A stretch of 64,000 bases of DNA from Silene latifolia (Eukaryota; Streptophyta; Magnoliopsida; Caryophyllales; Caryophyllaceae): positions 164,906,825 to 164,970,824 of the forward strand of contig NC_133536.1 of assembly GCF_048544455.1 (NCBI RefSeq), read 5' to 3'. Of this stretch, positions 42,748 to 55,923 are shown piece after piece. Position 1 is the stretch's first letter. The number at the start of each line of letters is the position of its first letter. A program made the translations under genes and the position numbers. The notes below the pieces were generated by a model. The model made no database searches, was not told the DNA's origin, and saw only the letters and a list, made by a program, of their open reading frames with translations.

Positions 42748-44099
42748 TGTAACACCCACTCATACCAAGGTGCCTTACCAGGACCACCCTACCATGAAAG
42801 TGTGTTACCGTCTCGGTTGCCCGAGGTTAGTACATATCAAAAGCGTCTGAACTGAGCACATTTATTAAAGTACTGAAAGGTATAAAGTTTACAACATCCA
42901 AATCCAAATACTGATTTAACAAAATACATCTCCAATGTCTGACAATAAAAGAAATCAAACTAAGACTCAGACGGTGATATGCTATGACTGGTGATGACAA
43001 TACTCCCATGACTGTCCCCAAGCTCACACTAGCAATACCTGTCAAGCCTGCTCACCATCCCCAAATGGATCACCACAGATTCCACAAACAACAACGGGGT
43101 CAGTATTACTCAAATATTAAGACAATTAAACGAAGTAATCAACTGATCATCACCAATTCCCAATCAACCATTCTCACACAGTAACCGACTACACACCGAA
43201 GTGTGTAGCCCTGCCAGATTACCCATCGCAACAGGTAATCCTCGCCGCCAGTGGGTGACCGCAGCTGATCCCACCTAGTCCAGCACCTCAACGAGCGACA
43301 ATAATCCCTGTCCCTTAATGTGCACATCCCCTCCCGTGGCGGGTTCCACGGAGGGCGAACTAGGGTGTGAAGCCACTCCCGCAAGTGACTCCACCACAAT
43401 CCCAATCATATGACATCACAGCCGTCTCAATACCCTCACACCAACATCGTCACAATAATCTCCATACTCCGATGATCAACAGATAACAATAATCACAACA
43501 AACATGTCTTACAAAGAACAGTAAACTGAGTAGGGAAACCCTACCTTAGCAATAAACAGTGGAATGAACTCGAACAATCAGAAAGGCTCCTCTACGAAGT
43601 CTTCTCATATACCATAATCATATAACACAATTACACATTGCACAACCCCCATATTCCCAATTCCGTAAATGTACAGTAACCCCAACGAATATGAATAACA
43701 TAGGAATAGAACTTACCAACAGTAGGATGAGGAATTATACGCAAGAACTCCGAAGATTTCACACACAACAAAGCTGTGGGATGATTAGGGAGTGATTAGA
43801 GAGAGATTAGGGTTAACGTAGAAATGATGAAGTTGAAATGATGTTTTAAAATAACTGACGCGGAATATAAAAATAATCTTAAACACTCCCTAATCAAACC
43901 GTCAAAATAACACTCGCCAGACCGAAAACTCGGTCGAGTAAAGTTATACTCGACCGAGTATCCGCTACTCGGTCGAGTATTCACTATACTCGGCCGAGTA
44001 TTCATCGGCAGAACCAAAACAACTCACAACAACAGCACTACTCGGCCGAGTAGGCTCTACTCGGTCGAGTAGTCACCAAAGAAAATCCGTAGTATTACA
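42748..44099 (-). repeat. Tekay middle LTR, with palindromes
   Basis: 1352 bp, nearly identical to the 35740 LTR. Palindromes span 43928-44070 in the same tetrad-plus-pair arrangement. It is 5' LTR for the left internal region and 3' LTR for the partial one to its right (polypurine tract at 44100-44115). Confidence 0.92.
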
Positions 44100-44313
44100 G
44101 TCTTCCCCCCTTAAAAAGAACTTCGTCCCAAAGTTCACACTCCACTCTAAAACCAGGCACAACACAACGCAACACGACTATACTAACCACATATAACAAC
44201 ACCAAGGAATTACACAAGTCACCACAAAATTCACTACCCCGACTCAAAGCAAAACAACAAAATAAGACAAAACACGACCGCGACCATCTCCTACCCCCCT
44301 AAAAAGACAACGG

Positions 44314-45012
44314 TTACGCCCCCGTAACAAAACATACCTGATAAAAAAGGTTAGGAAAACGTTCTCGCATAGCTTCCTCGGGTTCCCATGTGGCTTCCTC
44401 CACATTATGATTAGACCAAAGGACCTTGAGTAAGACCGTCTCACCATTCCGGGTCTTACGAACCTTGCGATCAAGAATCTCCTTAGGAATCTCGGCGTAG
44501 GACAAGGATTCAACAAGCTCGATGTTCTCCATTTTAAGGATATGCGACGGATCGCTCACATACTTCCGAAGTTGAGATACATGAAAAACATTGTGTACCC
44601 TATCCAACGCTGGTGGTAACGCTAACCTGTAAGCTACCTCGCCAACACGGTCCAAAATCTCATAAGGACCTATAAACTTTTGGCTTAGCTTACCCTTTTT
44701 CCCAAACCTCAGAACACCTCGCATAGGTGACACTTTTAAAAGGACCTTGTCACCTATCGCAAACTCAATATCCCTGCGGTGTAAGTCGGCATAGCTCTTC
44801 TGACGATCTTGGGCTGCTCTCATCTTTTGCCGAATTAACTGGACTTGCTCAACCATATCTTGTACCAGCTGTGGCCCTAAAACCACCGTCTCAGAACTAT
44901 CATCCCAACAAACTGGACTTCGGCATTTCCGGCCATATAAAGCTTCAAAAGGTGCCATCCCGATGCTTGTATGATAACTGTTATTGTACGAAAACTCGAT
45001 CAGATCAAGCCT
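44314..45012 (-). pseudogene. Partial second integrase copy with chromodomain
   Basis: Starts abruptly at RLDLIEFSYNNSYHTSIGMA, runs through GPYEILDRVGEVAYRLAL and the chromodomain (EIPKEILDRKVRK) and ends FYQVCFVTGA, without a stop. It is nearly identical to 37310-38010. Everything upstream in the element is deleted, with the breakpoint at a 3-bp ATC overlap to LTR sequence at 45013. Confidence 0.92.
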
Positions 45013-45108
45013 ATCGGCAGAACCAAAACAACTCACAACAACAGCACTACTCGGCCGAGTAGGCTCTACTCGGACGAGTAATCACTAAAGAAAATCCGTA
45101 GTATTACA
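45013..45108 (-). repeat. Third Tekay LTR, terminal 96-bp fragment
   Basis: ATCGGCAGAACC to GTAGTATTACA, matching the end of the other two LTRs and holding one palindrome pair (one copy altered to CGGACGAG). Followed by CTAAT. Confidence 0.9.
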
Positions 45109-45113
45109 CTAAT

Positions 45114-45288
45114 TTTGTTCCTCCTCCACCCTTTGAGGCGTACGCGGTCCTTGATCAAGGACGTCGTGACAGTTTGTTGCTTAAGCTTCTTAGCAAGCAG
45201 GCTCGTATGGAGCGGGACATAACTCTTACTTTGTTCCCTCTATATGAGTATCACATGATGCGACGACGTCCAGTTCCTGAGGGTTGGC
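45114..45288 (+). pseudogene. ATHILA ORF-1, middle part between two insertions
   Basis: Continues the frame interrupted at 35739 exactly after the CTAAT duplication. It reads FVPPPPFEAYAVLDQGRRDS, then LLKLLSKQARMERDI and HMMRRRPVPEGW. Ends at the TTGGC target site of the gag-only copia element; continues at 54038. Confidence 0.82.
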
Positions 45289-46565
45289 TGTTGGAATATG
45301 TGTCCTCCGACAATAATGCGATCACAACTGTCGATCATGATGATCACATGTTTAAATTTTATTTTAAGAATACATGTGGGATGTAATATTTTACAGTCAA
45401 CTGGTCCACACATATCGGTAATGATTGGCTGACTAGAGTTTGACATTACTGTCGTGCGACGATGGTGATCAATTGATCCCCTTAGGTCATACCTATAGGG
45501 AAATACTCTTAACTGATTATTTAATTGATCGTATGCCGATACGAGTTAATTAAATTGCTTAAAATTGACGGATGATTTGTGAGTAAGATTAACGTGTCTT
45601 ATTATAATTCGATTAAATTAGATACGGTCTAAGTAATCGAATTGTTTTATTACTTAGATAAAATTATTGTTTACGAAACAATTGAAATTGAATGAATAAT
45701 TTATTATAAATACAAGACGTTGTAATTTATAATTTGATAAACCGTTTTGGTACAAGTAATTACGAATTACTAGTCGATTTTGTATATGACATATTTTATG
45801 AGTATGTTGATTTTTAATATGTTAAAAATACATTACAATTTCATAAGTCAAGTAACATGTCACATATGTTACAATTGACAAATGACAAAATAAATTGGAT
45901 CTTCCATTTTATGTCATATGTGCCGAAAATTGGAGGAAGTATAAGGTTTATATTGTGTTTTTATTTTAAGTGGAAAACACAATGATTAAACCTTACTAGT
46001 AGCCATGCATACCTAGTTGATCTTGAGAAGAACACAAGCTCATGCATTGGCCATTTCTCCTCCTCCCCACCGGTTTTCCTAGCTAGAAAATGCCAATGGT
46101 TTTTCTATCATTATTCACTACTTCAACATATAATTTTCTAGTGTAAGAAAAATATATTCTCTCTACTATTTTGTGAAAAAACTTAGAGAAATAAAATCTC
46201 ACAAATTTCTCCTCTTGGCCGAAAATATTCAAGAGCAAATACAAAATATTTTTGTGTCAAATTTTAAGTAAAACCTATATTATTACTAGTTCATAATAAT
46301 ATAAGTTATTAAGGGATTTTCTTGGGTATATGCTTTTGGGAGAGGTTCTAATTTGAACCTTGTTCATCCATTATAAGGAAGCTCAAGAACTAACAAGAAG
46401 GAGATCTTGTTGGTGCCTTAATATCCGAAACATATAAGTAAGATAGACGATTTCTTCTCTTATCTTGTTTTAGTTTGCATGCATAAGATCTAGCATTTAT
46501 TTTATGACTAAATAAATTAATTCATATATGAATATGTAAACTTATGAGATTATTGAATCACAACA
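45289..46565 (+). repeat. 5' LTR of the gag-only copia element
   Basis: 1277 bp, starts TGTTGGAATATGTGTCC and ends AATCACAACA. Differs from the right LTR by only a few substitutions and indels, so insertion is recent compared with the host Athila. Confidence 0.95.
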
Positions 46566-48777
46566 AACGGTATCATGAGCCTTAGGTTGTTTGCATGCAA
46601 ATCGGTTTATTATTTTTCCGAGTTATAAGATTAACATACAAAACTAATTAATTTGGATTTATGAAGATAAACCTAAAAATAACTTTGCATGTTAAATGTT
46701 TCTGGTCCTAAGTGATTTTTAGGACATTTTGGTTTATTTATGGATTTTATTGTTCATTTTATATAATATTGGCATTAAAATGTGATTTTTATTATAAAAA
46801 TGTCATTTTTGGATGAAAAATAGCTAAACTTCGAATTTTTCAATGGTTTTTGGATATGTTTTCACATATATTATCTACTGATGTCCTGTAAATTTTCATG
46901 TTAAAATAAGTTGTTTTGATCGAAATATGAATTTTATAAGTTAAAATCGTATTTAAATGGGTAAATAGGTTAATATGAGTTATATTTCGAATCTGGTCAT
47001 GGAAATTTAGTATATTTTCAAATGCAATTTTACAAGATGTGTTTAAAATATTTGGCTATAATGAAGTCTTTATGCATGATTTATGAATTTTTGATGAAAA
47101 ATCACATAAATAGTGACTACAATTAGTAATAATGCTAAAACATACTTCATGACTAAAGGAAAAACGTCACATGTTGCATTTTATCATATATTTCAGATAT
47201 AAAAGTGAAAAGTTGATGAAAATAATTTTTCTCATATTTTTATGGTCATAATTGTTAAAACGATAAACCGCAACATTGTTTTTCTTGATAAATTTTTGAA
47301 ATTTTTAACCTAATTTTTGAACATTATGAGTGTCATGGTATTTTTCCAAAATGTTCATGAGTTTAAATTTCAAATTTCGAAATTATTTGAAATTTTTATA
47401 ATTTAATTTGAAGTTTATAGCAAAATTTTGTATTTTTGGGTCCATTTATGAACAATATTAAGAAATCAAGTTTAATTATTGTCAAAATGTTAGTGGAGAC
47501 TAATTTTTGAGTCCTAAGATGGTTAGGGTAATTAAATTGTACATAAATATGAATTTATGTAATTATTGTGATTTTAACAAGTTATAATCACTCAAATCCA
47601 TGAAAACCGATAAATATACGATATTGGCTCTTAAAAGGCGATTTAGCATAAATAGCATGTTCATACATATTATAATGCTGCATTTTATTTATGATTGTCA
47701 TATTTTAATTTTATGTAATTTTTGAATTATGTAATTTTACTTAGTATGGCCTTAGTTTTAATTGGTATTACCCGAAATGTATGGGAATATCGATTCGGTT
47801 GTAATTATTGTGAGCTCGTATCACCGTTTTGTAATTTAATAGATTTATTTTAATTACAAATGTATAATAGGAAATTATGTAATTCATTTTATAATTTAAT
47901 TATTCCGGAGTTCCTTGAAGACGGTATCAAGACGGTGTTACCTTGAAGTGCGTGCCAAGACCGAAGTTCAAGGGACCAAAGGAGTTGGTTTCCGAATTTG
48001 TAATAGTTTATTATATTTACTATTTTAGGAAGGCCATACTAGGATTTTATTTTTATGCTTTGCATTTTATTTATATGTTGCATGCATCGGTAAATCGCCA
48101 TAACTAAACATGCATTTTATATCGAGTTTATCGACCGTGTCAATTACAATTATCGTAGTTCACCGCTTTAGTTCACTTAAAACGTGATAGATAATAAATT
48201 GACATGACCTCTCGCTAAAATAAACAATTGAGACTTAGCCTTACCAAAAAGTAGAAACCATGAAAACCTATTTCGTGAGGGAGTGCGCTCGGCCACACCG
48301 GGGTACAAACCTTGTTACGTAGGGGAAGTGGGTGATAAATGTCTATCCACCGAATTCATGTTGATAAGGGATGAATCGGCTACACCATGCCCAAGTTAAT
48401 GTGGATTTGGATCATGGACACATTTATTCGAAATTTGGGTTGAACTCAACAAAAGTATTCTCGACCATTGCCGGATGTGTTTTGGGCTAAAGATAAATAT
48501 TAATGTAATTTTATCGACCAAGAGTTCTAAAAGTAGAATCGATTAAAGAGTTAATCCACCAAGTTATATTGATAAGGGATGAATCGGCTACACCGTGCCC
48601 AAGTTAATGTGAATTTGGGTCTTGGAATCATTTATCAAGTTGGGTAGAGGTCACTAGATAAATACAACAAAACTTGTTTAAATTAAAATTTACGAGTATT
48701 ATTATTATTTTGAAAACGACAAGTGTTTTATTCCTTCTATTTTTGTTTTGTAGACTACTTTTTATTTCTCATAACAA
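46566..48777 (+). other. Long leader with PBS of the gag-only copia element
   Basis: The PBS CGGTATCATGAGCC lies at 46568-46581. The following 2.2 kb has no gene and is AT-rich. A direct repeat of about 66 bp starting TTGATAAGGGATGAATCGGC occurs at 48360 and 48569. A similarly long leader is implied for the right copia element. Confidence 0.7.
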
Positions 48778-49674
48778 ATGGCCTCACCAAACACCAACGC
48801 CACCACTCTCACTAATGTTTCATGGCTCCGATCCTTCATGGATCGTTGTAAACTTGAAAAGAATGGGTCAAATTTCTCCGATTGGGATGCCCAACTCAAA
48901 TTAGCCGCTCAAGGTGACGAGAAGCTTCGTTACCTCATTGAGGCCTCTCCACCCGAACCTAATGCTAGGTCGAGTGCCGCCACTAGGGAAGCATATGAGG
49001 CTTACCACAAAGAGTCCGCCGCTATGAAAAATATGTTAATATTTGCTATGAGGCGGATCTCCAAAAGAGAGCCTTTAAAATGGGCACCGCTTATGAAATC
49101 TATTCCAAACTTGTGACAATGTTCTCGCAAGCACCGAGGATCGTCCAATATGAGGCGGCCTCGGCATTCTTTGATCTCGATTTCAAGGATGGCCAAAAAG
49201 TTATCCCTCACGTGCTCAAATTGTTGGAGCTAGTCGAGACATTGAAAATTCAAAAGGTTGAAATCCCCAAGGAGCTCATTGTTGATAAGATTCTTCACTC
49301 TTTATCCAAAGTCAAGGCATATGTACAATTCCGGGTGAATTTCAATATGCAAGACAAGGACGTGTCTCTTGAAGAGTTACACAAGTTATTTGTGCAAGCC
49401 GGAAGAGACATGGGGGCTAAAAGTTAACCCACCTAAGGATGTGCTTAATATAAGCACTAAGAGCAAGGGGAAGTTCAAGAAGAATGGGAAAAAGTGTAAG
49501 AGGCAAGCTCCCATGTCCACCAAGGCTAAGACTTTTGAAGCTAGCACTTCCAAAACCAAGAAGGGTCCTCTTGATAAATGCCATTATTGTAATGGTGTTG
49601 GACATTGGAAGAGGAATTGTTCCAAGTATCTTGGTGACATCAAAACTGGAAAGATCACTCCAGTAGGTAAATGA
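48778..49674 (+). pseudogene. Copia-type gag (two frameshifts)
   Basis: MASPNTNATTLTNVSWLRSF at 48778. The first frame covers GSNFSDWDAQLKLAA and AMKNMLIFAM and shifts near 49050 (one base lost). The second runs from MGTAYEIYSKLVTMF to FVQAGRDMG, with another shift in a G run near 49415. The third carries Lys-rich linker and the zinc knuckle CHYCNGVGHWKRNC and ends GKITPVGK. Total about 298 residues. Related to the gag at 61963-61050. Confidence 0.88.
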
Positions 49675-52600
49675 CTATCATTTCTTTTATGTTTCTAATT
49701 CAACTATGGTATTTTGATACAAAGTTGTGATAATGTATCCCCTTTTATTATAAATAGGGCCTCCTCCAAGCAAAGACAAGGGAAAAGAGAAGCAAGCTTG
49801 AGAAATCATGAAGGAGCTAGGAGTAGCTACCAATGAAGCTTGGCTTTTATTATTGTCTTTATTTAATGTTATGAATTTTAGAACTATTTTGATTTCCGTG
49901 TTTGACATGGAAATGGGTGATCCTTTCTAAACAATGGTTGTATTTTGGATTATGGTGGCTTGGCTTGCAACCCAAGTCACCCCTTTTATCGTGTTCGTTT
50001 GTTCTAAAAATTCGTCTTTATATGCTTGCACATAGAAACATATGATCATCTACTTAAAGTGATCCAATAGACAATTATAATGATGGGATTCATTATATGT
50101 CCACAAGCTTGAGGCTTGTGTATGATCAATTATAAAGTGATGTTGAGTTGATGAACTCTCCTAAAGGAATGTCGATTACCTAGTACAATCATCAAATATA
50201 AAATCTATGAGATAATCTATGAGATAATCCTCCTTCTACTTGAAAATCATTATTTGTGTCTCATAAGCTATCTTTGAAAATCTAGTGTATTTATTCTAAA
50301 GATAGAGTGGGAGAAAAATGAAAACACAAAGAATACAAAGAATAATTTGTATGCTTGAGTAAATGAGATCTACGAAAGAAAGAATGATTTGTATACCTAA
50401 ATAGATAGTATACATGAATAGATGAGATCTACATGACAAAAGAGACCAAGTGAAGTAATCAAAAGAATATGTTCTTAAGATAACTACACGAGGAGACCAA
50501 AAGAAAAGTTTTTGATAGAAAATGACTAAAGAAAAGTCTCAACAAGAGATTTTGCTAGTTTCTAACCTAGATATAAATAGAGTTTCAACATTGATATTTA
50601 CTTAAGAGCCTAAATGAAACAAAGTTGCATCCTCGAAAATAAATGAGATTTATGATTAAAAGTTGCAAAGAAAGATATACCGATATTTACAAAAGCTAAG
50701 TTAATTGTTAACCATGCTAGTGTCATTACTTAACCTCATTATGAAAATGGAATGGTTATACCTCCTTCCGAAACGGGTATTTTGAAAAGGACGTGTATTA
50801 AATGGGATTTTACATTTAAGTAATGACATTGCTACGCATCATTATAAAAATGAATGAGTTAGAGATTAAAATCTCTTTCCATAAGTTTAAGATTGAAACC
50901 TTTTCAAAATAGGTATTTTGAAAAGATATGTTGGGAACATATATGGTTTTAATCTTAATAACTTGGCAAAGCAAAATGTATTTCAATTCTTGAAATGTTT
51001 CGATTGAGTAGTCAAATACGAAACACGTGGAATTGAGTGAGAGTTTGAAATTATCATGTGAAGACATGAAATTTAGTGGGAGCAATCATCTTGTAAAATT
51101 TATAACTCATTACTCATTGAGAATGACGAGCTAGTACTATCTTTCACAAAGAAGTATTTGAGTTTTCAATTCTGGATGAAAATGGACTAAGATGAATCCA
51201 ATCACATCATGGGATGTTGGATAGGCATTGAGACATGCACGTCAAATCAACGAGAAACGTAGGTTATTCATATCGATGATAATAGAATCACCATAAGCAG
51301 TCATGGTCATTCATTGAACCTAATAATGGTTGATCACATGGTTAAAGATTACTAATGTTTCCGCCATTAGAATAATCATGCACATGTCCTATAATGAATC
51401 ATATGCTTAAGAGCATGATGAGTCATTGGTAAGCCATAGAAGAATCGTCATGAATTCTCGAGAAGAACTAGTGAGCTATTCTAGTGTTTGACAGAACACT
51501 CTGTTATGTGACAAGAAGTTGCACATATTAAAGCTTCGAAAACGCGTAAGGATTTATGAAAATCCTAAGCTATTTAAGCTAAAAAGAGAAATAAGAAGTT
51601 TGAAAAGATACTAGGTTATAGTAAGTATTTTTTTCCAAATTTGCTAGGACCTATGAGAAGTGCTAAGCTAATCATCTTGACAATTGTTGCAAGATCCTAC
51701 AAAACATATACCTGGTACATTATGAGTTGGAAGAACACTTGACTAGGGTGAGTTATGTCATCCACCATAATTCGTTTGTTATGTGATAAACAACAAGAAA
51801 GTTCTCTCAAAGTAAAGAACCTAAACCTAGTTTGGGAAACTAGATATGTACTTGGTGAGATTCATGCTATGTGAGACAAACATGAGAATAAAGGAAAATG
51901 CAATTCAAGAGTTTGAACACATGGACACATGGCGTGTTAAACTCATGTTGCAAATAACTAGTGTTTACACACTTACAATATACATCACAAGGTGGTAATA
52001 TGGTATTGACTACCCGAATGTGATGTCCACATTTGTTGTTTGAGTTATTATTAACTCATCTTATACTTTGTTACATCCAAACGGGTTGTATGGACAATTG
52101 AACCCCGTTAAAGTGAACACGGATTAGCATTGTACTCGCCCATAGTCACTTAGATGAGGTGACGTCTCGAAGTGTCTAGAGTGTGATGCGATTGATGGCA
52201 AGTTCAAGTGCCATGGAGTCATGTGAGATGACTAGTCGATCACATAGGCAGACTGTTAGGAACATTTTGTCGGGCTAATGACCGCTTATAGAGTTCTGGC
52301 AAATTTATATAGCCTGGTCGTGGCGAGAGCTAAAATAGTATTCTAATGAGTCGATTCTTTTGACTAAAGACTGTTCACCTAAGGTGACACAGTTTCAGAT
52401 TAACTTTGATTTATGTTACTACGACCTTCGTAAATGGGGTCTAATGGGCATATTTTGGGTTATGATGGTTGTGGCTAGTCGAAGGGAATAATGCAATAGG
52501 AATTGTCCACCCCTTGTCAGGGTTATAAAAATATCTCAGGGCCACTCGAGGAAGTAATGAACTGGAAATGCGTGGCCACGCTCGGAAGGTATCTATGGTA

Positions 52601-52756
52601 GATAATTCCGGTCAATCAGTTATTCTCCAGATCGAGGAAACCACTCTCGATATGATCACTTGCAAGTACGACCTGAAAGACACCTTGCATTGAGTGGGAG
52701 ATAGTAATAGGACAAGAGAATTGGTGACGCACACTTGTCGAGGACAAGTGGGAGAT
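49675..52756 (+). other. Non-coding internal region of the gag-only copia element
   Basis: 3.1 kb without recognisable polyprotein domains or long frames. The last about 230 bp (CAGGGCCACTCGAGGAAGTA..., GAGTGGGAGAT...) align with the minus-strand 3' region at 57173-57400. The polypurine tract AAGTGGGAGAT lies at 52746-52756. Confidence 0.65.
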
Positions 52757-54032
52757 TGTTGGAATATGTGTCCTCCGACAATAATTCAATCACAACTGTC
52801 GATCATGATGATCACATGTTTAAATCTCATTTTAAGAATACATGTGGGATGTAATATTTTACAGTCAACTGGTCCACACATATCGGTAATGATTGGCTGA
52901 CTAGAGTTTGACATTAGTATCGTGCGACGGTGGTGATCAGTTGATCCCCTTAGGTCATACCTATAGGGAAATACTCTTAATTGATTATTTAATTGATCGT
53001 ATGCCGATACGAGTTAATTAAATTGCTTAAAATTGACGGATGATTTGTGAGTAAGATTAACGTGTCTTATTATAATTTTATTAAATTAGATACGGTCTAA
53101 GTAATCGAATTGTTTTATTACTTAGATAAAATTATTGTTTAAGAAACAATTGAAATTGAATGAATAATTTATTATAAATACAAGACGTTGTAATTTATAA
53201 TTTGATAAACCGTTTTGGTACAAGTAATTACGAATTACTAGTCGATTTTGTATATGACATATTTTATGAGTATGTTGATTTTTAATATGTTAAAAATACA
53301 TTACAATTTCATAAGTCAAGTAACATGTCACATATGTTACAATTGACAAATGACAAAATAAATTGGACCTTCCATTTTATGTCATATGTGCCGAAAATTG
53401 GAAGAAGTATAAGGTTTATATTGTGTTTTTATTTTAAGTGGAAAACACAATGATTAAACCTTACTAGTAGCCATGCATACCTAGTTGATCTTGAGAAGAA
53501 CACAAGCTCATGCATTGGCCCTTTCTCCTCCTCCCCACCGATTTTCCTAGCTAGAAAATGCCAATGGTTTTTCTATCATTATTCACTACTTCAACATATA
53601 ATTTTCTAGTGTAAGAAAAATATATTTTCTCTACTATTTTGTGAAAAAACTTAGAGAAATAAAATCTCACAAATTTCTCCTCTTGGCCGAAAATATTCAA
53701 GAGCAAATACAAAATATTTTTGTGTCAAATTTTAAGTAAAACCTATATTATTACTAGTTCATAATAATATAAGTTATTAAGGGATTTTCTTGGTATATGC
53801 TTTTGGGAGAGGTTCTAATTTGAACCTTGTTCATCCATTATAAGGAAGCTCAAGAACTAACAAGAAGGAGATCTTGTTGGTGCCCTAATATCCGAAACAT
53901 ATAAGTAAGATAGACGATTTCTTCTCTTATCTTGTTTTAGTTTGCATGCATAAGATCTAGCATTTATTTTATGACTAAATAAATTAATTCATATATGAAT
54001 ATGTAAACTTATGAGATTATTGAATCACAACA
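52757..54032 (+). repeat. 3' LTR of the gag-only copia element
   Basis: 1276 bp, nearly identical to 45289-46565, followed by TTGGC. Confidence 0.95.
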
Positions 54033-54037
54033 TTGGC

Positions 54038-54213
54038 CACACCCGTCTTTTTACCGGTACCCAGGTGAGGGGTACCCAGAGCCAGCCAGTGACGAGGAGG
54101 AGGGCACAGCTGAGGAGGAGGCGCGTACTCAGGCTGGGGAGGTGAGAAGGAGGGAGCAGGAGAGAGACCCAGACTACACGGTGGAGGACGCGACGGACGA
54201 GGCTGACGAGTAG
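54038..54213 (+). pseudogene. ATHILA ORF-1, C-terminal part
   Basis: Resumes in frame after the second TTGGC copy: HPSFYRYPGEGYPEPASDEE, then an acidic, Arg-containing tail ending in VEDATDEADE and stop TAG at 54211-54213. The acidic C-terminus resembles that of the left copy (GDDDMEEG). Confidence 0.8.
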
Positions 54214-55923
54214 CTACTGGTCTATTCACTTCCCCAGTTTTCAGGCTGGTTTGGGGAAGTTCGTGTTTTGTATGTATATTCTTGCTTTTTTATTTCTTTT
54301 TATCTCCTTTTTATTTATTGTTTTTCATTCATTTATCGGTTGTATTTTCCCGTTCCCCTGTATTTATCTGCTGGTGTATGCTGGAGGACAACGAGGGCGT
54401 TGTCCGTTTTGGTTTGGGGAAGGTAATGCATCCTTTGAGTCTGCATTTGCATTTTTTTTTTGCATTCAGGTTTCTATTTTCTGCTTGCATTGTTTTCATT
54501 TATTTTAAAAATCATAAAAATCATAAAAATTAGAAAATTTCAAAAAATAAATAAAATATTCACGTTTCATTTTGTATATAGGTTGAGTCGGAACGGTTGA
54601 TTTCTGTGATAATATTGCACTATAACTTGTCATTTTTACTTGAGCCTTGCACTCTATTGACAGTTATTAGCTGAGTCTTACGCATATCTACGAGTTTTTG
54701 TTCAAATTAAGTTGACCGTGTAGACTTGACCTGATAAATTGGCAACCTACTCAATAATTTCTGAGATTTAGAGCCATATAACTGGTGACATTCATGACCG
54801 GTTTACATAGGAATTGAGAGTAGTACTCCTTGCATAACATGTTTATCATTTTTGCACATTCATGACATTCGATTTCTTGTCAATTGCATATATTCGGGTT
54901 TGTGGTCGGTGTCACATGCAGGGAGGTGCTTGCAAATTTCCCTTTCTTATATTTTTCACCCATTTAGCTCCACTTAAGCCAAATTTAGCCTTTTTTACCC
55001 ATTAGCTACACCCAAAACTAAGCCTGCCCAGTCAAGCTAGTTTAGTGTGTCAATTGTGGTACGTTGATCCATGTTGCGAGTTTGGCCCGTTTTTATTGTT
55101 GGAGTTGGTGGAAAATGAGGAAGGAGAAGGGATGAAAAATGAGAAAAAAAAAACATGAAAAGAAAAGAAGAGACGTGAAAGAAAAAAATGAAAAAAAAGA
55201 GGTTGAATTCATGTGAAAAAGAAAGAAGGAAGAAAAAGAAAAAAAATTGAAAAGGTTGGTTGGAATTGCAAATGGGACCGTATTAAAAAAGAGATGTTTG
55301 TGACGGTCTACTCCTTTGTTCTTATTCATATATTTTTGAGGAGATAGTGTATTCGGTTAGTGAGATATGTGCCATGAAGGGCACTTGTGCTTTAATTTCA
55401 GTCAGTTGAGATTCGGATGGTTTTATATGGTCTTGTTTAGGAGCTAGCTTGACGCTTTACCTTCACATTCCCATAATTTGTTTTGCCTTTCTTACCTGAA
55501 CCTCACTTTCCCATATTATTTTTAAGCCTTCGGCTGTGACGGACATTGTTGGTTGGAGTGTATGCGTAGTACTTGAATCGTCTATCATTTTTGTTGCATG
55601 CATGTTATGTAGGTCGCAGTTTAGGTGAGTGACTGTTTCACTTTCTCTCTTATACATATATAATTTACCCTTTGCTTCATGAGAGAAGAGTGACCACGTG
55701 AGAGTCTTATTTTGTTGGTCTTGCAAGGTCGATAGGTCAGCTTTATTTATGGACATCTTATAAATCGTTTGCGTATTGACCGTTGTAGCTATGACTGTTT
55801 ATTTCTGTTGCATTAAATTGGTTCAACTAGACAAGTTATAGCTAGCTCTGAGCTTTCATTTCCGTTCCATTAGTTTGCATTTAGTTTACTCGAGGACGAG
55901 TAAAGGTTCGGTTTGGGGAGATT
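54214..55923 (+). other. Athila 3' untranslated region with polypurine tract
   Basis: About 1.7 kb without a believable gene. It includes a purine-rich stretch at 55125-55255. The polypurine tract TTTGGGGAG at 55912-55920 sits just before the 3' LTR, as needed for plus-strand priming. Confidence 0.7.

Larger units (their letters stand above)
35740..45108 (-). mobile_element. Tekay-type Ty3/gypsy (chromovirus) complex with three LTRs
   Basis: LTR (35740-37095), full internal region (37096-42747), LTR (42748-44099), partial internal region (44100-45012), LTR end fragment (45013-45108). One duplication CTAAT flanks the whole complex (35735-35739 and 45109-45113), so it behaves as a single insertion. 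The structure fits LTR-LTR unequal recombination producing a tandem element, followed by a deletion from integrase into the third LTR. Gag, protease, RT, RNase H, integrase and a chromodomain are recognisable. Confidence 0.88.
45289..54032 (+). mobile_element. Gag-only copia-type element (TR-GAG-like)
   Basis: LTRs 45289-46565 and 52757-54032, TG...CA ends, perfect TTGGC duplication (45284-45288 and 54033-54037), PBS and polypurine tract present. The only recognisable gene is gag (48778-49674). No protease, integrase, RT or RNase H is seen in the remaining 3 kb. Such terminal-repeat elements with gag only are a known non-autonomous class. The gag and 3' region resemble those of the copia element at 56074-64000. 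Confidence 0.88.

Noticed and set aside
34372..54213. ORF-1 as a retroviral envelope protein
   Set aside because: Position is env-like, but I see no signal peptide, no transmembrane segment and no glycoprotein features.
54251..54533. Phe-rich frames as a possible membrane peptide
   Set aside because: They lie in the T-rich Athila 3' UTR; hydrophobicity follows from T-rich codons.
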